DNA from: Armatimonadota bacterium
Lineage (GTDB): Bacteria; Sysuimicrobiota; Sysuimicrobiia; Sysuimicrobiales; Humicultoraceae
Assembly (NCBI GenBank): GCA_031081715.1
Contig: JAVHMA010000020.1
Span: forward strand, 1 to 64,000
Reading direction: 5' to 3'
DNA: 64,000 bases
Shown here: piece by piece, positions 19,413 through 28,157 of the stretch
Position numbering within the stretch: the first letter of the stretch is position 1
Layout: each line of letters begins with the position of its first letter
Made by a program: the position numbers and the translations under genes
The notes under the pieces: generated by a model
Database searches by the model: none
What the model saw: only the letters and a program-made list of their open reading frames with translations
What the model was told of the DNA's origin: nothing

Positions 19413-19418
19413 TATACT
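19413..19418 (+). promoter_or_regulatory. -10 hexamer for tRNA-Arg
   Basis: TATACT ends 13 bases before the tRNA 5' end, so transcription would start a few bases ahead of the mature tRNA. No good -35 is visible 16-18 bases upstream. Confidence 0.4.
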
Positions 19419-19431
19419 GAGGAGGATCGTC

Positions 19432-19509
19432 GGGCCCGTAGCTCAATCGGACAGAGCGCCAACCTTCTAAGTTGTGCGGTTGGGGGTTCGACTCCCCCCG
19501 GGCCCGCCA
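19432..19509 (+). tRNA. tRNA-Arg (anticodon TCT)
   Basis: Full cloverleaf: acceptor GGGCCCG pairing with CGGGCCC, D stem GCTC/GAGC, anticodon loop CTTCTAA with TCT at 34-36 (reads AGA), and T arm GGGGG-TTCGACT-CCCCC. G discriminator and an encoded CCA (19507-19509). The first anticodon-stem pair (C27-T43) is mismatched. A Kef-type antiporter ATG lies only 20 bases beyond the CCA. Confidence 0.95.
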
Positions 19510-19529
19510 GCCTCGAATCACAGGTTCCC

Positions 19530-21248
19530 ATGGACGAAACCCGGTTCTTCGTCGATCTCGGCCTGGTCCTCCTCGGCGCCCTGCTCGGCGGGGCGCTGGC
19601 CCAACTGCTCCGCCAGCCGCTGATCGTCGGATACATCCTGGGCGGTATCCTGGTCGGGCCGTTCACGCCCGGCCCGACGATCTCCGACCCGCACTCGTTC
19701 CAGCTCTTTGCCGAGATCGGCGTCGTGCTGCTCATGTTCACCATCGGCGTGGAGTTCTCGATCACCGAGCTGCTGCGCGCCGGAAAGGTGGCCCTCTACG
19801 GTGCGCCCGCCGGAATCGTGCTCATCGTCTTGCTCACGCTGCCGGTGGGCGGGCTGCTCGGATGGCCGACCGCGCAGTCGCTCGTGGTCGGCGCCGCGGT
19901 GAGCGTCGCCAGCACGATGGTCCTGTTGAAGTTCCTGCTCGAGCGCCGCGAGCTCCACTCGCCCCACGGCCGGGCGATCGTCGGCATCACCCTCATGGAG
20001 GACCTCGCGGTCGTGGCGCTGACGATCCTGGTCCCGGTGCTGGCGACGGGCGCCGAGGACCGCCTCCGGCTCTTCGGCCGCGGGCTCCTGGAAGCGGCGC
20101 TGGTCCTGGCACCGCTGCTCTGGCTGGCGCGCCGCCTGATGCCGCGGCTGCTCTCGCGTGTGGCACGGACGCGCAACATGGAGCTGTTTCTGCTGGTGGC
20201 GATCTCGGTCGCGATCGGCACGGCGGCGCTCACCGCGAGCCTCGGGCTGTCCGTCGCCCTGGGGGCGTTTTTGGCCGGACTCGTCGTCAGCGAGTCGGAG
20301 TTCGCCTACGAGGCGCTCTCGCGGGTCCTGCCCATGCGAGACCTGTTCGTGGCGTTGTTCTTCGTCTCCGTCGGCACGCTCGTGCGCCCCGCGAGCCTGC
20401 TCGCCGAGTGGCCGACCGTCCTCGCGCTCGTGTTCGTGGTGATCGTGGTCAAGTTCGCCGTCTGGACCACGGTGGTACGCGCGGCGGGCTACGCGGCCGG
20501 CACCGCCGCGATGGCCGGGTTGGGGCTGACCCAGATCGGCGAGTTCTCGTACGTGCTGGCGGGCGTCGGCCGGCTCCACGGCCTATTGAGCCCGGCGGTC
20601 TACGACGCGATCCTGGCGACGTCACTGGTCACGATTCTGGCGAACGCGCTTCTCTTCAGGCGCACGCCGGCGTGGCTGCAGCGCCTGCTGGCCGGGCGCG
20701 TCGGCCCGCCGGAGCCGGAGCCCGCGGGCGTCCCGGCCGACGGCCGCGCGCTCCTCTGCGGCTTTGGGCGGGTCGGCCGGCAGGTGGCCGACGCCCTGGA
20801 CGCGTTCGGCGCGCCTTACACGGTGATCGACCTCGACCCCGATGGCACGACCGCCGCGAAGATCCGCGGTGTACCGGCGGTCTTCGGCGACGCGGGGAGC
20901 GAGCTGATCCTGCGCCGGGCCGGCGCCGAACGCGCGCGCCTGGCCGTGGTCGCGATTCCCGACGACGAGGCGGCCTACCGGTGCGTCTCGGCGCTACGGC
21001 GGATGCGCGAGGATCTGCCCATCATCGTCCGGGTGACCCATGAGGCCGCGCGCTCCGACCTTCTGGCCGCTGGCGCGACCGAGGTCATCCTGCCGGAGGT
21101 CGAGGCGGCGCTCACGATCGTCCGGCACAGCCTTGACCGGCTTGAGGTGGACCACAGCGAGGGACGGCGCTACCTGGAGGAGGTCCGCCGCCACTGGTCG
21201 GCGGACCTGAGCGCCGCGCAGGGCGCGGAGCGCCCCGCCGGCGGCTAA
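19530..21248 (+). CDS. Kef-type monovalent cation:proton antiporter (CPA2) with TrkA_N domain
   Basis: A 572-residue membrane protein: about 12 helices of the Na+/H+ exchanger fold (residues 1-385; IVGYILGGILVGPFTPGP, ASTMVLLKFLLERRELHSP, ITLMEDLAVVALTIL) followed by a cytoplasmic RCK/TrkA_N domain. The NAD(H)-type Rossmann motif is LLCGFGRVGRQVADAL with VIDLDPD. This matches KefB/C-like or CPA2 K+ efflux systems that exchange K+ or Na+ for H+ under nucleotide control. It lacks a clear TrkA_C ending. The start ATG is 20 bases after the tRNA-Arg CCA and has no recognisable ribosome-binding site or separate promoter. Confidence 0.9.
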   Translation: MDETRFFVDLGLVLLGALLGGALAQLLRQPLIVGYILGGILVGPFTPGPTISDPHSFQLFAEIGVVLLMFTIGVEFSITELLRAGKVALYGAPAGIVLIVLLTLPVGGLLGWPTAQSLVVGAAVSVASTMVLLKFLLERRELHSPHGRAIVGITLMEDLAVVALTILVPVLATGAEDRLRLFGRGLLEAALVLAPLLWLARRLMPRLLSRVARTRNMELFLLVAISVAIGTAALTASLGLSVALGAFLAGLVVSESEFAYEALSRVLPMRDLFVALFFVSVGTLVRPASLLAEWPTVLALVFVVIVVKFAVWTTVVRAAGYAAGTAAMAGLGLTQIGEFSYVLAGVGRLHGLLSPAVYDAILATSLVTILANALLFRRTPAWLQRLLAGRVGPPEPEPAGVPADGRALLCGFGRVGRQVADALDAFGAPYTVIDLDPDGTTAAKIRGVPAVFGDAGSELILRRAGAERARLAVVAIPDDEAAYRCVSALRRMREDLPIIVRVTHEAARSDLLAAGATEVILPEVEAALTIVRHSLDRLEVDHSEGRRYLEEVRRHWSADLSAAQGAERPAGG

Positions 21249-21252
21249 CCGC

Positions 21253-22557
21253 CTACCTGCCGCCGGCCACCGTGGCCACGGGCACCGGTGCCGGAGCGCG
21301 CCCGGCCCGTGCCAGCGCCAGCAGGGGCACCGAGCCGAGGACCGCCGCCAGCGTGCCGACCGTGAGCTCACCGCCGCGGGCGAGCAGCACCCCCGAAAGC
21401 AGCGCGGCGACCATGGCCGAGGCGTGCGTGAGCACGTCGCTCAGTGCGACCAGGCGCCCGCGCGTCGCGGTGGTGGCCACATCGGCCAACAGCGCCGATC
21501 CCGCGACAAACGCCAGGCACCACCCCAGGCCGACCAGCAGGAACGCTGTCACGGCGATCGCCGCCGAGTGCACGCCGGTCGTGAACACCAGCCCGCTCGA
21601 GGCCGACAGCAGCGCGCCGCCCACGAGCACGGGCCGCCGGCCTGCACGATCCGCGACCCGCCCGATGGGCACCGACAGGCCGAACATGCCGAAGACGTGC
21701 GCCATCAGCGCGATCGAGATGACGTCCATGCCGTGGCCGTGCATCGAGAGCATGAGCGAGGATGTCGCCATCAGCATGACCATCGTGGCCTGGGCGCAGG
21801 CAAGCGCGATCATGGCGGCCTGCGCCGACCGTGAGGCCGCTAGCTCCCGCACGGTGGGCGCGCGCGCTGGCCAGGCATGCCCGGCGTGAGGCGTCGGAAT
21901 CGGCGCGGCCCCGGTGTTGGGGAAGAACTCCGGCAGCCGCGCGGCGATCTCCCGCGGGTCGGGCCGCAGGGTGGCCAGCGCGACCGCGGCCGCGCCGAAC
22001 GTGCCGACCATGAACAGCCACGGCGTGGCCAGCGGGGGCGTTCCCACCGCCTGGGCCAGGCGCTGGCCGAGCGCGACGAGCATCGGGCCCCCCAGCCCAC
22101 CGACCAGCCCGCCCGTTACCACCAGGCCGACGGCGCCCGCGCGCCGCGCGGCCGGGTACATGTCCGCCACGGCCGCGCGGGTGAGCTGGCCGATCGCCAC
22201 GCCCACGCTGAACACGGCGACCGCCAGGAAGTACGGCCCGAGCGCGCGCGCAAAGACCGCGAGGCTCATCAGGAGCGCACCGAGCGCGCCGATTGCGAAC
22301 CCGAGCATCAGGCCGGGTCGCCGGCCTCGGCGGTCCATGAGGCGGCCCGCGGGGTAGCCGACGACAGCGACCGTCAGCGCCGTGATCGCCGTGGGCACGC
22401 CAGCGAACGAGGCGGTCCCGCTCAGATCGAAGGCGATCAGGCTGCCGAGCTGTGCGCCAGCCGCCAGCCCGGTGGACAGCGACGCCTGTGCGAGGAAGAG
22501 CAACCAGGTGTTGCGCCGGACCGCGGCCGGGACCGGCGGCGCGGCGGCGGTGCTCAT
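21253..22557 (-). CDS. Major facilitator superfamily transporter
   Basis: A 434-residue membrane protein with twelve predicted helices in two halves. The MFS motif A is present after helix 2 as GYPAGRLMDRRGRRPGLM and its repeat in the second half as GRVADRAGRRPVLVGG. A cytoplasmic loop of about 60 residues separates the halves. The family covers drug and metabolite exporters and sugar/organic acid carriers, so substrate is open. The gene lies 3 bases after the second VWA gene and seems to be the last cistron of the MoxR operon. Confidence 0.88.
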   Translation of the reverse strand: MSTAAAPPVPAAVRRNTWLLFLAQASLSTGLAAGAQLGSLIAFDLSGTASFAGVPTAITALTVAVVGYPAGRLMDRRGRRPGLMLGFAIGALGALLMSLAVFARALGPYFLAVAVFSVGVAIGQLTRAAVADMYPAARRAGAVGLVVTGGLVGGLGGPMLVALGQRLAQAVGTPPLATPWLFMVGTFGAAAVALATLRPDPREIAARLPEFFPNTGAAPIPTPHAGHAWPARAPTVRELAASRSAQAAMIALACAQATMVMLMATSSLMLSMHGHGMDVISIALMAHVFGMFGLSVPIGRVADRAGRRPVLVGGALLSASSGLVFTTGVHSAAIAVTAFLLVGLGWCLAFVAGSALLADVATTATRGRLVALSDVLTHASAMVAALLSGVLLARGGELTVGTLAAVLGSVPLLALARAGRAPAPVPVATVAGGR

Positions 22558-22560
22558 GCC

Positions 22561-23538
22561 CTACACAATGCGATGCACCGCCAGCATCGACACGACGACG
22601 GCGCCTACCGCCAGCACGAGCGCCGCGCCCGCGGCGACCGCGGTGACCTCGGTGGGCCGGCGCTCCCAGCCGATCTCACGGCTGAGCTGTCGGTAGACCC
22701 GGCGCAGCTCACGCACGCTGGTCGTCCGGTAGTACGCACCGCCGCCGATCTCGGCCATGCCGCGCAGCGTCTCCTCGTCGAGCCGCACCCAGATGCTGCG
22801 GCCGCCGACGCTGAGAAACGTGCCCTCCGGAGTGCCCACGCCGATGGTGTACACCTTTACCTGGAGGTCTCGCGCCATGCGGGCGGCCTCCAGCGGCAGC
22901 ACGCCGCGGTTGCTCTGACCGTCGGACATCAGCACGACGACCCCGGGCGGCAGCGGCCCCGTGGGCGTCGGCGGTGGCGCACCGAGGTAGGCCGGCCGCG
23001 GCCGGCCGGGCAGGTTGTAGACCGCCTCCATCAGCCCGTCGCCGATCGCGGTGGCGAACTCGGTAGCGAGCAGGTCGATGGCGTCCAGCACCCGTGCCTT
23101 GTCGGTCGTCGGCGGGACCACGGTCGTGGCGTAGCTACTGAACGTCACCAGGCCCACGCGGAACCCCCGCGGCAGCGCCTGCACGAAGTCGCGCGCGGCG
23201 ACCTTGGCGGCCTCCATGCGGTTGGGCGGCAGGTCCTCGGCCAGCATGCTGCGGCTCGTGTCGATCGACAGGACGACCACGCCCTCGGCCGCCGGCACCG
23301 GTAGCGGCGCCACGGGCCGGGCCAGGCCGACGATCACCGCGGCGAGCGCGGCGAGGTAGAGCGCCGCGGGTAGCCAACGGCGCCACCGCCCGTGATAGGC
23401 GGCGGCCTGTGCGAGGATCTCCAGGTTCGGGATGACCACTGCGCGGCGCGGCTCGCGGCGCAGCAGGCGCCGGTAGAGCAGCGCCAGCGCCGGCAACAGC
23501 GCCAGGCCCCACAGCACCGACGGCCATTCGAACGTCAC
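22561..23538 (-). CDS. VWA domain-containing membrane protein (BatA/BatB-like), distal copy
   Basis: A 325-residue protein with two N-terminal helices, a von Willebrand A domain (about 85-285) and a C-terminal helix (AAGAALVLAVGAVVVSML). The metal-ion-dependent adhesion site reads VLSIDTSRSMLAEDL (DxSxS) with the later SDGQSNRG. This is the Bat/aerotolerance-type arrangement: membrane-anchored VWA proteins thought to work with MoxR ATPases on envelope or metalloprotein maturation. GTG start overlaps the preceding VWA stop by 4 bases. It is a paralogue of its neighbour. Confidence 0.9.
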   Translation of the reverse strand: MTFEWPSVLWGLALLPALALLYRRLLRREPRRAVVIPNLEILAQAAAYHGRWRRWLPAALYLAALAAVIVGLARPVAPLPVPAAEGVVVLSIDTSRSMLAEDLPPNRMEAAKVAARDFVQALPRGFRVGLVTFSSYATTVVPPTTDKARVLDAIDLLATEFATAIGDGLMEAVYNLPGRPRPAYLGAPPPTPTGPLPPGVVVLMSDGQSNRGVLPLEAARMARDLQVKVYTIGVGTPEGTFLSVGGRSIWVRLDEETLRGMAEIGGGAYYRTTSVRELRRVYRQLSREIGWERRPTEVTAVAAGAALVLAVGAVVVSMLAVHRIV

Positions 23539-24560
23539 GGCACCCGCCTGAACCAGATCATGGACAGGGTCCCACCGGTCAGCAGGAACAGCCCGCCGAC
23601 GCCCAGCAGCAGGAACGCCACCTCGGTTCGCGTGCGCTCCCAGCCGATGACGCGCCCGAGCTGCTGGTAGACCCGACGCAGCTCCTCATCGCTCGCCGAC
23701 GGGAAGTAGCGGCCATCGGTCATCTGAGCGATGCGCTGCAGCCCGGAGGGCTCGAACGGCACGAGCACGGTCTGGCCCTCCACCTGCATCACGACCCCAC
23801 CTGGCGTTCCCAATCCCACGGCGTAGATGCGCACCCCGCCGTCCCGGGCGACCTGCGCGGCCTCGTAGGGATTGGGCCCGAAGTTGTCCACGCCGTCGGA
23901 GAAGACGATGATCGAGGCTGGCGGCAGGTCCTCGAGGCGCGGGACGGGCTCGAGCGGGTTCGCCGGTGGCAGCGGCGTCCCCGGCCGCAGCAGGCGGTGC
24001 AGCCGCTCGCGCAGCAACGCCTCGCGGCCCGGCAGGACGCGGACCGCCTCCAGGATGCCCGCACCCACCGACGTCGCCGACTGCAGCTGCAGACGCTCCA
24101 GCGCCTCCGCGAACGCAGTGCGGTCGGTCGAGGGGACGAGCAGCACGGTGCCATACTCGCTGAAGGTCACCAGGCCGATCCGGGTGGTGCGCGGGACCGC
24201 GCTGGCGAACGCGCGCGCTGCGGCTTTCGCGGCCTCGAAGCGACTCGGGGCGACGTCCGTGCCGACCATACTCTTGCTCGTGTCGATCGCGATCACCACG
24301 GCCGCCCGGTTCACCGGCAACGGCAGCGCGGCCACCGGCCGGGCGAGGGCGACCGCCAGCAGCAGGACCGTCACCAGGTAGCAGACGACCGGGACCGCGC
24401 GCTGCCACGCGGGCGGCCGCACGACGAGCCGGGCAAACAACGGCGCGTCCGCGAACCGCTCCGCGGCGCGCCGCTGCCGAAGGAGCAGCCACCGGTACCC
24501 GATCGCCAGGATCGGAACCAGGAGCACCGCCGACAGCATCAATGGCCAGGTGAACTCCAC
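23535..24560 (-). CDS. VWA domain-containing membrane protein (BatA/BatB-like), proximal copy
   Basis: A 341-residue paralogue of the following gene with the same layout: N-terminal helices (about 1-75), VWA domain with VIAIDTSKSMVGTDV (DxSxS) and VFSDGVDNFG, and a C-terminal helix (VAFLLLGVGGLFLLTGG). Both copies share the closing pattern RVYQQLGRVIGWERTRTEV. The GTG start overlaps the end of the DUF58 gene by 22 bases, a tight coupling typical of MoxR-DUF58-VWA operons. Confidence 0.92.
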   Translation of the reverse strand: MEFTWPLMLSAVLLVPILAIGYRWLLLRQRRAAERFADAPLFARLVVRPPAWQRAVPVVCYLVTVLLLAVALARPVAALPLPVNRAAVVIAIDTSKSMVGTDVAPSRFEAAKAAARAFASAVPRTTRIGLVTFSEYGTVLLVPSTDRTAFAEALERLQLQSATSVGAGILEAVRVLPGREALLRERLHRLLRPGTPLPPANPLEPVPRLEDLPPASIIVFSDGVDNFGPNPYEAAQVARDGGVRIYAVGLGTPGGVVMQVEGQTVLVPFEPSGLQRIAQMTDGRYFPSASDEELRRVYQQLGRVIGWERTRTEVAFLLLGVGGLFLLTGGTLSMIWFRRVP

Positions 24561-25450
24561 CGGCGCCTCCTCCGGCGCATGACGAACCGCACCAGCGGGT
24601 CGACCATCGACTCCGCGGTCGTGAGCTCGAGTGGGTCCACGCGTGCCTGGCGGAATGCCTCGGTCACGCGGGCACGGCGGGCCGCCACGAGCGCGCCGAA
24701 CGCTGTGCGCACCCTCGGGTCGGAGGTGTCCACCCAGCAGTGCGCGCCCGTCTCGGGATCCCGCACCGGCATCATGCCCACGTCGGGCAGGGCTTCCTCC
24801 GCCGGGTCACGGATCCAGACCGCGATGACGTCGTGCCGGCGCCCCAGCTCGCGGAGCGGCGCCTCCCACCCCGGCGGGGCGATGAAGTCCGAGACGACGA
24901 ACACCAGGTGCCGCCGCTTGAACATGCCGGCGGCGTCGCGCAGCGCGCCCGCCAGGTCGGTCGCGCCGGTACCCCGGGGCTCGCCACGCTGCAGGGTGTG
25001 GATCAGCCGTAGCGCGTGCCGCCGGCCGGTGCGCGGCGGAATGACCGGGATGCCCGCATCGGGAAACGCCATCGCGCCGACCTTGTCGCCATGCCGCGTG
25101 ACCACGTACGCCGCCACACCGGCGAACTCGATGGCGAGCTCGCGCTTGAGCCGGCGCCGCGTGCCGAATGCCATCGACGGCGAGAGGTCCACCAGCAGCC
25201 AGGCGGTCAGCTCGCGCTCTTCCAGGTACTGCCGCACGAACAGCCGGCTCATGCGCGCGGTCACGTTCCAGTCGATGCGGCGCACCTCGTCGCCCGGCTG
25301 GTACTCGCGCACCTCGGCCAGATCGAGGCTGGGGCCGTAGAAGAGCCCGCGGTAGTCCCCGAAGAGGAACCCGTCGAGGCGCCGGACGACGGTGAACTGC
25401 AGCCGCTGCAGCAGGCGCTCGGGCGTGTCCTGCTGGGTGGCCGCGGGCAC
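24539..25450 (-). CDS. DUF58 domain-containing protein
   Basis: A 303-residue DUF58 protein, a degenerate VWA-like family always linked to MoxR ATPases. Key family marks are the early GLFYGPSLDLAEVREYQPGD followed by EVRRIDWNVTAR, then WLLVDLSPSMAFG (VWA-like DxSxS) and FVVSDFIAPPGWE. No membrane helix is seen. It lies 5 bases after moxR. Presumed to be a substrate adaptor of the MoxR chaperone. Confidence 0.93.
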   Translation of the reverse strand: MPAATQQDTPERLLQRLQFTVVRRLDGFLFGDYRGLFYGPSLDLAEVREYQPGDEVRRIDWNVTARMSRLFVRQYLEERELTAWLLVDLSPSMAFGTRRRLKRELAIEFAGVAAYVVTRHGDKVGAMAFPDAGIPVIPPRTGRRHALRLIHTLQRGEPRGTGATDLAGALRDAAGMFKRRHLVFVVSDFIAPPGWEAPLRELGRRHDVIAVWIRDPAEEALPDVGMMPVRDPETGAHCWVDTSDPRVRTAFGALVAARRARVTEAFRQARVDPLELTTAESMVDPLVRFVMRRRRRRWSSPGH

Positions 25451-25455
25451 CGGGC

Positions 25456-26496
25456 TCAGGCCCCCGCGGGCGGCTCGCCGGCGACCACGCGCTGGCGCTC
25501 GTAGGGGTCGCCCAGGGCGACGCGCGGCGCGGGCACGGCGTTGATGGTCTGCTCGATGATCGCGTCGGGACCGACCTCGTCGGCCAGCGCCTCGTAGGAG
25601 AGCACGAGCCGGTGGCGCAGCACCTCGGGCGCCAGGTCGCGGATGTCGTCGGGCAGCACATGGTCGCGACCGCGCAACAACGCGAGCGCGCGCGCGCCGA
25701 TCACCATGTTCAGCGAGGCGCGCGGGCTCGCGCCGTAGGCGATGTAGCGCTGCAGGCGATCGAGCCCCACCTCGCGCGGGCTGCGCGTCGCGGCCGCGAG
25801 CTGCACCGCGTACTCGCGAATCTTGGGGTCCACGTAGACGGCGTCCGTCACCACCTGGAGGTCATTCAACTCGGTGGACGAGATGACCGGCTGGACCTCG
25901 GGCGGCGTCGCGCTCATGCGCTCGACGACGGTCACCTCCTCGTGATAGCTCGGGTAGCCAATGACGACCTTGAACATGAACCGGTCCACTTGCGCCTCCG
26001 GGAGCGGGTAGGTGCCCTCGCTCTCGATCGGGTTCTGGGTCGCCATCACGAGGAACGGCTGCGGCAGGTGGAACGTCTGCTTGCCGATGGTCACCTGCCG
26101 CTCCTGCATCGCCTCGAGCAGGGCGGACTGCACCTTGGCCGGGGCGCGGTTGATCTCGTCGGCCAGGACGAAGTTCGCGAACACGGGGCCGAGCTCGATG
26201 TCGAAGGCGTTGGTACGCTGGTTGAAGATGCGCGTGCCCACCAGGTCGGCGGGGACCAGGTCGGGGGTGAACTGGATGCGCTTGAAGTCGCAGTCGATAG
26301 CGCGGGCGGTGCTCTTGATCGCGAGCGTCTTCGCCAGGCCCGGGACGCCCTCGATGAGGACGTGCCCGCGCGAGAGCAGCGCGACGAGCACGCGCTCGAG
26401 CATCAGGTCCTGCCCCACGATGACCCGCTTGACCTCGTAGAGCACCTTGCGCATGGTCGCGGAGGCCTGCTGGAAGGTCTCGAGCGGGACGGTCAC
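25456..26496 (-). CDS. MoxR family AAA+ ATPase
   Basis: A 346-residue AAA+ chaperone. Walker A-type GVPGLAKTLAIKST, Walker B FVLADEINRAPAKVQSALLEAM with the neighbouring QERQVTIG and MATQNPIESEGTYPLPEAQ sensor segment, and RFMFKVVIGYPSYHEE. It remodels or matures partner proteins with the DUF58 and VWA proteins encoded downstream. The start is placed at GTG 26496, which has GGAGG seven bases upstream; the frame is open to another GTG at 26535. In aerobic CO dehydrogenase clusters CoxD is a MoxR-like ATPase, and this gene lies about 7 kb from coxM. Confidence 0.94.
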   Translation of the reverse strand: MTVPLETFQQASATMRKVLYEVKRVIVGQDLMLERVLVALLSRGHVLIEGVPGLAKTLAIKSTARAIDCDFKRIQFTPDLVPADLVGTRIFNQRTNAFDIELGPVFANFVLADEINRAPAKVQSALLEAMQERQVTIGKQTFHLPQPFLVMATQNPIESEGTYPLPEAQVDRFMFKVVIGYPSYHEEVTVVERMSATPPEVQPVISSTELNDLQVVTDAVYVDPKIREYAVQLAAATRSPREVGLDRLQRYIAYGASPRASLNMVIGARALALLRGRDHVLPDDIRDLAPEVLRHRLVLSYEALADEVGPDAIIEQTINAVPAPRVALGDPYERQRVVAGEPPAGA

Positions 26497-26533
26497 GGGG
26501 CTTCCTCCCTTGTGCACGGGTGGTATCATGCTC

Positions 26534-26563
26534 ACGTTAGCACCGCGGCGAGAAGCGGGTCAA
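26534..26563 (-). promoter_or_regulatory. Promoter of the MoxR operon
   Basis: On the minus strand TTGACC (26558-26563), an 18-base spacer and TAACGT (26534-26539) give a good sigma-70-type promoter. The resulting leader of about 30 bases contains the GGAGG that selects GTG 26496 and excludes the upstream GTG 26535. Confidence 0.65.
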
Positions 26564-26571
26564 CATTGCTT

Positions 26572-27444
26572 ATGAAACGACGTGACCGGCGCCTGATGTT
26601 CCTGACGGCGCGGCTGCCGCTGGCGGCGGCGCTGCTGCTGACGGCCCTGCTCCCGCGGGCGGTGCTTCCGCTGCTGGCCGCGCCGCCGGGGCCCACGCTC
26701 ATCGTCCCCGGACAGTCGCTGGGGACGCTGCGCCTCGGCACCGGCGTCGGCGCGCTCTACCAGACGCCCGGGTTCGGGCAGCCGGATCGCACCCATGCAG
26801 CCGGATCCATCACCTATCTGACCTACGGCCGCCAGGGCGTCACCGTGGCGGTGCGCGAGAGCAGCGTGGTCCTCATCCTGACGACCAGCGAGCGCTTCCG
26901 CACCGACAAGGGCCTTGCCGTGGGGCAGCCGGCGGCGGCGGCCTCGGCCTACGGCCCGGCATCACGGGGCGGGGACGCGAGCATCCTGTGGTTCGACGAC
27001 GCGGGCCTGGTGGTGATCACCGGCGGCGGCACCATCGTGCGGATCGGGGTCTACGACCCCAGCCAGTTCGTGCGCGCCATTCTCGCGGAGGAGCGCCCCG
27101 CGCGCGACGTTTTCCTGACGGCGCGCGCCCCGAGGCTCGCGGAGGCGACAACGGCCGCCGGCGGCGCGTCCGCGCGCACCGCCACGGTCGTGGTCACCCT
27201 CAAGAACGCGAGCCGCGCCGGCAAGGTCCTCAACCCGAACTACCTGGTGCTCGTGGACCGCGAAGGACAACGCTACCGCTACGACCGCTCGACGTTCGCG
27301 CAGGGCGACGCGTGCCGCTCGACCCTCATGGTGCGGCCCGGCGAGGCGAAGTCCTGCTCGGTCGTCTTCATCCTGCCGACGGGCCGGACGCCGCGGTCGA
27401 TCGTCTTCGACGACGGCGCGAGCGCGGACGAGCACTACTTCTGA
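26572..27444 (+). CDS. Secreted protein with C-terminal DUF4352-like domain
   Basis: A 290-residue exported protein: signal peptide or anchor at about 10-37 (LPLAAALLLTALLPRAVLPLLAA), a central beta-rich region (about 45-165), and a C-terminal Ig-like domain (about 200-290). The last resembles DUF4352/telokin-like folds: ATVVVTLKNASRAGKV, YLVLVDREGQRYRYD, CSVVFILPTG. Two cysteines in that domain could form a disulfide. Function is unknown. It is divergent from the MoxR operon and its last 10 bases overlap the convergent DksA/TraR-like gene. Confidence 0.7.
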   Translation: MKRRDRRLMFLTARLPLAAALLLTALLPRAVLPLLAAPPGPTLIVPGQSLGTLRLGTGVGALYQTPGFGQPDRTHAAGSITYLTYGRQGVTVAVRESSVVLILTTSERFRTDKGLAVGQPAAAASAYGPASRGGDASILWFDDAGLVVITGGGTIVRIGVYDPSQFVRAILAEERPARDVFLTARAPRLAEATTAAGGASARTATVVVTLKNASRAGKVLNPNYLVLVDREGQRYRYDRSTFAQGDACRSTLMVRPGEAKSCSVVFILPTGRTPRSIVFDDGASADEHYF

Positions 27445-27932
27445 CCGTCCTCGTCGTCGTCCGCGCCCCAGGTCGTCTTGAGCACGCGCCACTCGCGAAA
27501 GGGAACGTGGCGGTCGAGCCCGCCGCCCCGCTCCTGGGCAGCCTTGCAGGCCACGCAGAGGGTCGCGTAGGGGATCGCCCGTAGCCGGTGCGGGTTGATG
27601 GGGTACCCGCAGCGCACGCAGGTCCCGTAGGTCCCGGTGCGCAACCGTCGCAGCGCCTGGTCGATCTCCTCCATGATGGTCCGGAGGCTCGTCTCGACGG
27701 CTGAGTCGCGGTCGCGCTCGATCGTCTCAGCCGCGGCGTCGGCGAGCGCGTCGTCGTCACCGCCGCCCGGCGCGGGCGCGTCGCCCGCGCGCGCGGCCCG
27801 GACGGCGAGCACGGCGATCTCACCGGCCAGGCGGCGCCGCTCGTCGAGGAGCAGCCGGCGGAACTCCTGGCGGTCCAAGTGCCACGCCCGCCGGCGCGGC
27901 CCGGCTGGCCGGCGTCTCCCCGGTGTGGACAT
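27435..27932 (-). CDS. DksA/TraR family C4 zinc-finger protein
   Basis: A 165-residue protein with an N-terminal coiled-coil region (HLDRQEFRRLLLDERRRLAG, then a helix of about 40 residues) and a C4 zinc finger, CVRCGYPINPHRLRAIPYAT then LCVAC. This is the DksA/TraR/YteA layout; such proteins bind in the RNA polymerase secondary channel or are sporulation/stress-linked relatives. The conserved DxxDxA tip of DksA is not visible, so a polymerase role is unproven. ATG 27932 is taken as start; the frame is open to 28061. Confidence 0.8.
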   Translation of the reverse strand: MSTPGRRRPAGPRRRAWHLDRQEFRRLLLDERRRLAGEIAVLAVRAARAGDAPAPGGGDDDALADAAAETIERDRDSAVETSLRTIMEEIDQALRRLRTGTYGTCVRCGYPINPHRLRAIPYATLCVACKAAQERGGGLDRHVPFREWRVLKTTWGADDDEDGQK

Positions 27933-28090
27933 CCGCACGGCCCCACCCGCCGCGACCCGTCGCACCCGCTCCACCGTCGGCCACCTCCGCTCCGGGCCCG
28001 GTGCTGCCAGGCGCCTGCGGGCCCGGTCATGTCGTATCACGGGGGGAACGGGACCGCCCATCGGTTCGACGACCGATGTTGACCAAGACA

Positions 28091-28117
28091 GCGGGGAGGG
28101 CCACTGGCCCTCCCCGC
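28091..28117 (-). terminator. Strong hairpin terminator after the CTPGFWKN-type gene
   Basis: Perfect 13-bp stem (28091-28103 with 28105-28117) around a single-base centre. On the minus strand it is followed by the moderately T-rich TGTCTTGGT. It lies 41 bases beyond the stop at 28158 and insulates the DksA/TraR-like gene downstream. Confidence 0.6.
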
Positions 28118-28157
28118 GTCGCGCCGGGCACGCCCGGGTAGACCGGGCGTCTGCCGC

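Noticed and set aside
19432-19509. tRNA-Arg as an integration site for a mobile element
   Set aside because: No integrase, direct repeat of the tRNA 3' end or composition change is seen on either side.
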